Below are positions 44,961 through 52,005 of a DNA stretch of 52,005 nt, piece after piece. The translations under genes were made by a program, and so were the position numbers. The notes under the pieces are model-generated. The model was not told the origin of the DNA. It searched no databases and saw only the letters and a list, made by a program, of their open reading frames with translations. Numbering within the stretch: the stretch's first letter is position 1; each line of letters starts with the position of its first letter. The DNA comes from Alicyclobacillus sendaiensis NBRC 100866 (GTDB lineage Bacteria > Bacillota > Bacilli > Alicyclobacillales > Alicyclobacillaceae): contig NZ_BCRQ01000010.1 of the NCBI RefSeq assembly GCF_001552675.1, forward strand, positions 1 to 52,005, read 5' to 3'.

Positions 44961-46229
44961 CTAGAACCAGTGCGTCACATCGCGATACGTGATGACGACC
45001 GCGAACAGCATGACAATGGCAAAACCGACAAAATGCACAAATCCCTCTTTTTCAGGATCCACTCGCCGCCCGCGGACGAGCTCGATGGCCATGAACAAAA
45101 GCCGCCCGCCATCCAGCGCCGGGATGGGAAGCAGATTGAACAGGCCAAGGCCAAGGCTGAGCGCGCCCGTGACGGCAATCACGTTCCAGATGCCGAAGCG
45201 AACCTGCTCCGTGATGACGTGCGCAATCCCGACGGGGCCGGAGAGCGACTGGAATTGATGATGGACAAACAGCCCCACGTAGCCTTGAATCGTCACGGCG
45301 ATGTCGCGAACGAGCGCCGCAAAACCCGCGGGGACGGTGTGAATGGGGTTGTGAGAAACCTCGGCGTCGATGCCAATCATCGGTTCACCGCTGACCATGC
45401 GAGGCGTCACGACGATGGATCGCGTGCCTCCACCCGTCTTGACCTCGAGAACAAGCGGCTCCGGATGGCCATCGCGCGCGCCCTCCAGAGAGACTGCGCG
45501 CACGAGCCCTGCCCAGGAGTGAATTGGCCGTCCGTCGACGGCCACAATGGTGTCGCCCGGCACGAGGCCCGCGTGCGCCGCGGGTGTGCCCGGCTCGACG
45601 TGGCCCACGGTGGTCGTGGGAACGCCGGTGTAGGTGTTCACCGCCGAGAACAGGACGCCTGCCAAGATCAGGTTCATCACGGGTCCAGCCAGAATGATGG
45701 CAGCTCGCTGCCAAAGTGGCTTGCCAATCATCTGCTGCTCCTTCGGGACGATGGGAATCGACGAGCGGCGGCTCAGCATGACGCGGGCGCCTTCCTTCAC
45801 GCGGAAGCGCTGAAGCCCTTCGTCCGTCTGGAGCGTCATCGTCATCTCGTCCGTCAGATCGACCTCGCGCACCACGCCCACACGCGCGTTGGGCAAGTCG
45901 CGGGGCTCGCCGAGCGCGGAAATCCGCCCGGCTTCGTCGAGTTCGTACGCGACCGATTGGCCCTCGGGGAACCACGACTCTTGCGGGGCCTCGCCCGCCA
46001 ACTGCACAAATCCGCCAAGCGGGATGAGCCTGAGCGAGTACTCCGTCCCGCCCCGCACCACGGATACCACCTTGGGGCCAAATCCAATGGCAAACACAGG
46101 CACCGCGACGCCGCACCGTTTGGCGACGTAAAAGTGGCCAAACTCGTGCAGCGTCACGCAAACGCCAAACACGAGCACAATGGCGACGGCCGCCTCTGCA
46201 TAGAACTCGAGGTGCGCTAAGATTGGCAA
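44961..46229 (-). CDS. rseP: Site-2 zinc metalloprotease RseP/RasP
   Basis: A 422-residue intramembrane protease that cuts membrane-bound regulators such as anti-sigma factors. HEFGH at residues 28-32 in the first membrane segment supplies zinc ligands, and NLLPIPALDGG near the end supplies the third. A PDZ domain (GLVPGDTIVAVDGRPI) lies between, with about four membrane segments in all. The start is a TTG at 46229 with AGGGCGG eight bases upstream, four bases after the dxr stop; the longer frame is a shadow of dxr. Confidence 0.94.
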   Translation of the reverse strand: MPILAHLEFYAEAAVAIVLVFGVCVTLHEFGHFYVAKRCGVAVPVFAIGFGPKVVSVVRGGTEYSLRLIPLGGFVQLAGEAPQESWFPEGQSVAYELDEAGRISALGEPRDLPNARVGVVREVDLTDEMTMTLQTDEGLQRFRVKEGARVMLSRRSSIPIVPKEQQMIGKPLWQRAAIILAGPVMNLILAGVLFSAVNTYTGVPTTTVGHVEPGTPAAHAGLVPGDTIVAVDGRPIHSWAGLVRAVSLEGARDGHPEPLVLEVKTGGGTRSIVVTPRMVSGEPMIGIDAEVSHNPIHTVPAGFAALVRDIAVTIQGYVGLFVHHQFQSLSGPVGIAHVITEQVRFGIWNVIAVTGALSLGLGLFNLLPIPALDGGRLLFMAIELVRGRRVDPEKEGFVHFVGFAIVMLFAVVITYRDVTHWF

Positions 46230-46233
46230 CTGA

Positions 46234-47385
46234 TCATCCGCCCTTTGACACGTAGAGTTCGGCCAGACGCCGCGCTTCGGCGTCCGCGCGCAGAACATCG
46301 TCAACCGACTGAGGCACTTCGTTCGGCATGCGTTCGAGCACGGCTTCGACCACCTCAGGGATGCGCAAAAACGAAATGGCTTCGCGCAAAAAGGCGTCGA
46401 CCGCCACCTCATTGGCCGCGTTCAAGACGCAGGGCGCGATGCCACCCGCCCTCCCTGCCTCGATGGCCAAGCGCAGGCATCGGAACTTGTCGAGATCCGG
46501 CTCCTCGAAGTGAAGCGTCCCTACGCTCGCGAGATCGAGCCGCGGCCACGGCGCGGGAAGTCGGTCCGGGTAGGTGATGGCGTATTGAATCGGCAGCCGC
46601 ATATCGGCGGTCGCGAGCTGTGCCATCACGGAGCCGTCCACGAACTCCACCATGGAGTGCACGATGCTCTGCGGATGTACAAGCACAGCTATCTTATCAT
46701 ATGGCACCCCGAACAAATGATGCGCCTCGATCACCTCGAGCCCCTTGTTCATCATTGTGGCGCTGTCAATGGTGATCTTCTGCCCCATGTGCCAGTTCGG
46801 GTGGCGCAGCGCATCTCGGACCGTGACCTCCGCCATGCGCGCTTTCGGCCATAATCGAAACGGACCGCCGGACGCCGTGAGAACGAGCCGCCGAATCTCC
46901 TCCGGCCGGCCGGATCGCAGGCACTGGTGGAGCGCACAGTGCTCGCTGTCCACGGGCACGATTTCGCCGCCCGCATCGCGCATGGCGCGCAGGATGAGAT
47001 CGCCGGCCGCCACGAGGCACTCCTTGTTGGCGAGCGCGAGCCGCGCGCCTCGGCCGACCGCGGCCAGCGCCGGAAGAATGCCCCGCGCCCCCACGACCGC
47101 ATTCAACACCACATCCGAGGGATACGCGGCACACGCGACGAGCCCCTCGTCTCCGACCACGATGTCCACCGGCTCGCCCGGGACAAGTGCGTGCAGCGCA
47201 CGCCGCGCCTCGTCGTCCGCCACGGCCACGAGCTTCGGGCGATACCGCCGAATCTGTTGCGCCAGTCGCTCCACGTTGCGCCCAGCCGCAAGCGCGACGA
47301 CTTCGTATGTATCGAACTGAGACAACACCTCGAGCGCCTGCACGCCAATGGTGCCTGTGCTTCCTAAAATGGCGATGCGCTTCAT
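46234..47385 (-). CDS. dxr: 1-deoxy-D-xylulose-5-phosphate reductoisomerase
   Basis: A 383-residue NADPH-dependent enzyme making 2-C-methyl-D-erythritol 4-phosphate, the first committed step of non-mevalonate isoprenoid synthesis. MKRIAILGSTGTIG opens the cofactor domain. PVDSEHCALHQCL and LTASGGPFRLW carry the metal- and substrate-binding residues. ATG 47385 with GGGGAG close upstream is chosen over the longer frame. It lies between cdsA and rseP, as in B. subtilis, supplying precursors for the uppS product. Confidence 0.95.
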   Translation of the reverse strand: MKRIAILGSTGTIGVQALEVLSQFDTYEVVALAAGRNVERLAQQIRRYRPKLVAVADDEARRALHALVPGEPVDIVVGDEGLVACAAYPSDVVLNAVVGARGILPALAAVGRGARLALANKECLVAAGDLILRAMRDAGGEIVPVDSEHCALHQCLRSGRPEEIRRLVLTASGGPFRLWPKARMAEVTVRDALRHPNWHMGQKITIDSATMMNKGLEVIEAHHLFGVPYDKIAVLVHPQSIVHSMVEFVDGSVMAQLATADMRLPIQYAITYPDRLPAPWPRLDLASVGTLHFEEPDLDKFRCLRLAIEAGRAGGIAPCVLNAANEVAVDAFLREAISFLRIPEVVEAVLERMPNEVPQSVDDVLRADAEARRLAELYVSKGG

Positions 47386-47408
47386 GTCGACTCCCCCACC
47401 AGGCCCCT

Positions 47409-48203
47409 CTACATCCAGCCGTTCAACACGCCGGAGATGAACCACAGGGCAAAGGGCGCTGCGAACAGCAAGCTGTCAATTCGATCCAAAACTCCTCCGT
47501 GGCCCGGCAACATCCGGCCGGAGTCTTTCACACCGGCCGCGCGCTTGTAGGCGCTCTCCACCAGATCCCCAACCTGCCCCGTGAGCGCCACGAGGAGCCC
47601 CACGGCCGCCAACACCCAGGCGTTGGGTTCCCGTTTGGCGATCTCGCCAAACACCACCGCCCCGACCACCGCGCCGGCCAAGCCACCGAGGGCGCCGCTC
47701 ACGGTCTTCTTCGGGCTGATGGCGGGGAGCAGCTTGGGCCCCTGGATGAACCGGCCGACGAAATACGCCGCCGTGTCGGACATCCACGCGGAGATCAGAA
47801 ACAACCAGATCCAGAACCAACCCTCTGGCAGCGCGCGAAGCCCGATGAGCGACGCGCCCCCCGCGGCGAGGTAGAACGCACCAAACGCCGTCACCGCGTA
47901 GGTGCGCAGGTCATTCGGCCTTCGCGTGAACACCGGCAGGGCGAACACCACCGCCACAGCCAGGAACAGGAGGAACGGGTGAAACGCTTGTCTCGGGAAC
48001 CAGTCTGCGAGCGTGATCGCGATAGCCCCGAACCACGCAGCCGGGTCGAACCACCGCTGCCCAAACATCTGACAAAACTCATAAACGCCAGCCAGCGTCG
48101 CGACCCACACGAGACACCGCCAGCCGGTCAGCCCCGCGAATAACAACACGAACAGGACCACGAGCCCTGCGATCACAGCCGTGACGACCCGCTGCTTCAG
48201 CAT
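47409..48203 (-). CDS. cdsA: Phosphatidate cytidylyltransferase
   Basis: A 264-residue integral membrane enzyme (about seven or eight segments) making CDP-diacylglycerol from phosphatidate and CTP for phospholipid synthesis. The C-terminal signature is complete: ISPKKTVSGALGG and GDLVESAYKRAAGVKDSG followed by PGHGGVLDRIDS. I choose the ATG at 48203, nine bases after TAGGTG, over the GTG at 48215 that abuts the uppS stop. It lies between uppS and dxr, linking lipid and isoprenoid synthesis. Confidence 0.94.
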   Translation of the reverse strand: MLKQRVVTAVIAGLVVLFVLLFAGLTGWRCLVWVATLAGVYEFCQMFGQRWFDPAAWFGAIAITLADWFPRQAFHPFLLFLAVAVVFALPVFTRRPNDLRTYAVTAFGAFYLAAGGASLIGLRALPEGWFWIWLFLISAWMSDTAAYFVGRFIQGPKLLPAISPKKTVSGALGGLAGAVVGAVVFGEIAKREPNAWVLAAVGLLVALTGQVGDLVESAYKRAAGVKDSGRMLPGHGGVLDRIDSLLFAAPFALWFISGVLNGWM

Positions 48204-48215
48204 GGAAATGGACAC

Positions 48216-48989
48216 CTACTCGATCGCGCCGAACCTCCGCTTGCGCTTCGCATAATCGCAAATCGCCTGATAGAGATCGTCGCGTGTAAAGTCCGGCCAC
48301 AACACATCCGTAAACCACAGTTCGGCGTAAGCCGCCTGCCACAGCAGGAAGTTGCTCAATCGGATTTCGCCGCTCGTGCGGATGACGAGATCGAGCGGCG
48401 GAAGCCCGGCCGTGTCGAGATACCGATCGCAGGTGGCCTCCGTGAGCTGCCCCACCGTGGCACGCCCCTCCATGACCTCGCGCGCATAACGCTCCATCGC
48501 CGCGACAATCTCCATTCGCCCCCCGTAGTTGAGGGCGAAGTTGACAATCATCCCCGTGTTGTGCTGCGTGCACTGAATGGCGCGGCGAACGGTTTCCTGC
48601 GTATGCGCCGGGAGGCGCGCGGTGTCGCCGATGAAACGCACCCGGACGTTGCGCCTCACCAACTCGTCGATCTCGCTCCGAAAAAACTGCTCCGGCAGCC
48701 GCATGAGGTAATCCACCTCGGCCGCGGGGCGTTTCCAATTCTCGGTCGAAAAAGCATACAGCGTGACGCATTCGATGCCGAAATCGTCACACGCGCGGAT
48801 GGCTTCCTTCATGGCCAACATGCCCGCGTGGTGACCCGCGATTCGGGGAAGACCGCGTTTTTGCGCCCAGCGGCCATTTCCGTCCATGATGAGACCGATA
48901 TGCCGGGGCTTGACGTCGAGCGCTGGCTGCTCGACCGCCGCCGCACTGGCACGCTGCGAACGCCCAAAACCCTTGAACAAGGCTGGCAT
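48216..48989 (-). CDS. uppS: Undecaprenyl diphosphate synthase
   Basis: A 257-residue cis-prenyltransferase making the C55 carrier of cell-wall synthesis. IGLIMDGNGRWAQKRG holds the catalytic Asp (D36) and phosphate-binding residues. TLYAFSTENWKRP and the C-terminal DLVIRTSGEIRLSNFLLW block complete the signature. The first 28 residues before the core are variable and probably flexible. The ATG at 48989 directly follows AAGGGGG, so the in-frame TTG at 48980 has better spacing and may be the true start. Confidence 0.95.
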   Translation of the reverse strand: MPALFKGFGRSQRASAAAVEQPALDVKPRHIGLIMDGNGRWAQKRGLPRIAGHHAGMLAMKEAIRACDDFGIECVTLYAFSTENWKRPAAEVDYLMRLPEQFFRSEIDELVRRNVRVRFIGDTARLPAHTQETVRRAIQCTQHNTGMIVNFALNYGGRMEIVAAMERYAREVMEGRATVGQLTEATCDRYLDTAGLPPLDLVIRTSGEIRLSNFLLWQAAYAELWFTDVLWPDFTRDDLYQAICDYAKRKRRFGAIE

Positions 48990-49015
48990 CCCCCTTAATC
49001 CAGCTACCTTGGAAC

Positions 49016-50374
<1,359 letters not shown>

Positions 50375-50382
50375 CACCAGCC

Positions 50383-51039
50383 TTACGACAAGCGAACTTG
50401 AGACATGACCTCTTCCACGAAGTTCGTCTCTTGGCGTTCGATTCCTTCGCCTACCACAAACCGAGCAAACCGGCGGATCGAAATGTTTTCGCCAATGGTC
50501 GCGATCTTCTCCTTGACCAGCGTGTCCACCGTCTTGTCCGGATCCTTGACAAACGGTTGCTCGAGCAGGCAATTCTCCTTGAAAAACTTCTCCAGGCGCC
50601 CTTCGACAATTTTGTCGACCACGTGTTCAGGCTTGCCCTCGTTCAGGGTCTGGGCCCGCAAAATCTCCCGCTCCCGCTCAATGACGTCCTGCGGCACCTC
50701 TTCGCGGCGCACGTACTGCGGATTCGAGGCCGCGATGTGCATGGCGATGTCCTTCACGAACGCCCGGAACTCCTCGTTCTTCGCCACAAAGTCCGTTTCG
50801 CAGTTGACCTCCACGAGCACGCCGATGCGACCACCGCCGTGAATGTAGGCCTCCACCACGCCCTCCGCGGCGATGCGCCCCGCTTTCTTAGCCGCCTGCG
50901 CCAGGCCCCTCTCGCGCAGAATGACGATGGCCTGTTCCATGTCACCCCCGGCCTCGGTCAGCGCCTTCTTGCAGTCCATCATGCCAGCGCCCGTGCGCTC
51001 GCGCAACTCTTTGACCATTGCTGCTGTGATCTCAGCCAC
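50383..51039 (-). CDS. tsf: Elongation factor Ts
   Basis: A 218-residue EF-Ts, the short form found in several Gram-positives. The N-terminal UBA-like part is [35 protein letters not shown] is the EF-Tu-contacting core, and [10 protein letters not shown] follows. The start is GTG 51039 (VAEITAAM), eight bases after GGAGG. It is co-transcribed with rpsB, though a terminator-like hairpin lies in the 99-base gap and may lower its expression relative to S2. Confidence 0.96.
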   Translation of the reverse strand: MAEITAAMVKELRERTGAGMMDCKKALTEAGGDMEQAIVILRERGLAQAAKKAGRIAAEGVVEAYIHGGGRIGVLVEVNCETDFVAKNEEFRAFVKDIAMHIAASNPQYVRREEVPQDVIEREREILRAQTLNEGKPEHVVDKIVEGRLEKFFKENCLLEQPFVKDPDKTVDTLVKEKIATIGENISIRRFARFVVGEGIERQETNFVEEVMSQVRLS

Positions 51040-51096
51040 GACGGTTTCCTCCTCAAGCGTCTGTGTGTCATCGATGACGTTTGCGCCACACGGCAC

Positions 51097-51134
51097 AAAA
51101 AAGGTGACGAGAGCGCGACGCACCCGCCACCTTT
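51097..51134 (-). terminator. Terminator-like hairpin between rpsB and tsf
   Basis: AAAGGTG (51100-51106) pairs with CACCTTT (51128-51134) over a 21-base loop that can itself pair, followed on the minus strand by a T6 run (51097-51102). It probably acts as a partial terminator within the operon. Confidence 0.6.
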
Positions 51135-51138
51135 CACC

Positions 51139-51840
51139 TCACGCGGTGGTTTCTTCGCCACCCTGCGTGCCTTCCAGCACAGCGTCCGCAATCTTGCTCG
51201 TCAGAAGGCGCACGGCGCGGATCGCGTCGTCGTTGCCCGGGATGACATAGTCGATTTCGTCGGGATCGCAATTGGTGTCGACAATGGCCACGATGGGAAT
51301 CCCGAGCTTGCGAGCTTCCGCCACCGCGATGCGCTCCTTGCGAGGATCAATAATGAAGAGCGCGTCCGGAAGCTTCTTCATGCCCTTGATGCCGCCCAAG
51401 AACTTCTCCAACCGCTCGCGTTCCTTGCGGAGAAGAATGACCTCTTTTTTCGGCAAGACCTCGAACGTGCCGTCTTCCTCCATCTGCTCGAGCTCTTGCA
51501 GGCGGCGAATGCGCTTTTGAATGGTGTTGAAGTTCGTCAGCGTGCCGCCCAGCCAGCGCTGGTTCACGTAAAACATCCCGCAGCGCTCGGCCTCTTCCTT
51601 CACGGCCTCCTGCGCCTGCTTCTTGGTGCCGACAAACAGGACGGTGCCGCCCGACGCCGCGAGTTCCCGCACGAAGTTGTACGCCTCTTCCACCTTGCGC
51701 ACGGTCTTCTGCAGGTCGATGATATAGATGCCGTTGCGCTCGGTGAAAATGTAGCGCGCCATCTTCGGATTCCAGCGGCGCGTCTGGTGCCCGAAGTGCA
51801 CCCCCGCCTCCAGCAACTGCTTCATCGAGATAATGGCCAA
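51139..51840 (-). CDS. rpsB: Small ribosomal subunit protein S2
   Basis: A 233-residue S2 with [39 protein letters not shown] and [12 protein letters not shown]. It is added late to the 30S subunit and is needed for S1 or mRNA docking. The start is a TTG at 51840 (read [10 protein letters not shown]), eight bases after GGAGG; an in-frame ATG at 51825 is an alternative. It is the first gene of the run that ends at pheA and has a promoter and a two-stem leader upstream. Confidence 0.97.
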   Translation of the reverse strand: MAIISMKQLLEAGVHFGHQTRRWNPKMARYIFTERNGIYIIDLQKTVRKVEEAYNFVRELAASGGTVLFVGTKKQAQEAVKEEAERCGMFYVNQRWLGGTLTNFNTIQKRIRRLQELEQMEEDGTFEVLPKKEVILLRKERERLEKFLGGIKGMKKLPDALFIIDPRKERIAVAEARKLGIPIVAIVDTNCDPDEIDYVIPGNDDAIRAVRLLTSKIADAVLEGTQGGEETTA

Positions 51841-51894
51841 ACTGATTTCCTCCTTTTGTTTTCCCTCCGGACCGATCATCCGCAGCGCCGACCC

Positions 51895-51950
51895 ATCGGG
51901 CACCGGACGCCGCATCCCGATCCGTGCGTATTCGACTCAAAGGTACGCAC
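51895..51950 (-). promoter_or_regulatory. Structured 5' leader of rpsB
   Basis: Two perfect stems on the leader RNA: GTGCGTA/TACGCAC (51944-51950 with 51924-51930) and ATCGGG/CCCGAT (51916-51921 with 51895-51900). They are stacked nearly end to end starting within a few bases of the predicted transcript start. It may be an autoregulatory S2-binding site. Confidence 0.45.
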
Positions 51951-51958
51951 CGCTCCAT

Positions 51959-51988
51959 ACTATACCACAGCGAAAGGAACGGCAGCAA
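51959..51988 (-). promoter_or_regulatory. Extended -10 promoter of rpsB
   Basis: On the minus strand TTGCTG (51983-51988), 18 bases, TATAGT (51959-51964) preceded by TGG. The predicted start is near 51952, leaving a leader of about 110 bases. Confidence 0.7.
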
Positions 51989-52005
51989 CCGTCTGGAGCC
52001 GATAG

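Overview
The window is a GC-rich (roughly 60 % or more by eye) chromosomal segment of an endospore-forming member of the Bacillota. Evidence: dipicolinate synthase (dpaA/dpaB), a SpoIIIE-type translocase, the Gram-positive replicative polymerase PolC, RNase J, and a gene order that follows the Bacillus subtilis rpsB-to-spoIIIE segment for most of its length. High GC combined with this order suggests an Alicyclobacillus-like organism; that is inference, not proof. No insertion sequence, phage gene, CRISPR array, tRNA or rRNA was seen.

Layout, read in the direction of transcription (mostly the minus strand, from high to low coordinates). (1) 51.8-39.3 kb: rpsB, tsf, pyrH, frr, uppS, cdsA, dxr, rseP, polC, a VOC-family protein and pheA, covering translation, nucleotide, isoprenoid/lipid and replication functions. 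(2) typA (bipA) on the plus strand at 37.5-39.3 kb, divergent from the next operon. (3) 37.2-29.1 kb: rimP, nusA, ylxR, ylxQ, infB, rbfA, nrnA, truB, ribF. (4) 28.9-18.6 kb: rpsO, pnp, a YlxY-like deacetylase homologue, an M16 peptidase (mlpA), dut, then dpaA-dpaB-asd-dapG-dapA behind a sigma-K-like promoter, with an RlmI-type methyltransferase coupled to dapA by an ATGA overlap. (5) 17.3-8.4 kb: a seven-gene operon for branched-chain acyl-CoA breakdown (acyl-CoA dehydrogenase, 3-hydroxyisobutyrate dehydrogenase, methylmalonate-semialdehyde dehydrogenase, 3-hydroxyisobutyryl-CoA hydrolase, acyl-CoA synthetase, thiolase, HSD10-type dehydrogenase). It faces leucine dehydrogenase (bcd) on the plus strand across a shared terminator. 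(6) 6.7-1.4 kb: RNase J, tepA, ylzJ and spoIIIE. (7) The first 1.4 kb holds three unrecognised genes.

The clearest regulatory picture is in region 5. Leucine dehydrogenase and the first gene of the minus-strand operon each carry a cre-like site just downstream of a candidate promoter; the two sites differ at one base in 14. This predicts joint CcpA repression of valine/isoleucine/leucine catabolism by preferred carbon sources. The whole block sits between dapA and the RNase J gene, which are neighbours in B. subtilis, so it looks like an insertion into an otherwise conserved neighbourhood.

I found no convincing wholly new system. The items most worth testing are the twin cre sites, the dyad over the acyl-CoA dehydrogenase promoter, the long leader of the RNase J gene, the hairpin in the rimP-nusA leader, the two-stem rpsB leader, and the long ylxQ/infB and deacetylase/mlpA overlaps. 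Many essential genes start with TTG or GTG; where a Shine-Dalgarno sequence settled the start, this is stated.
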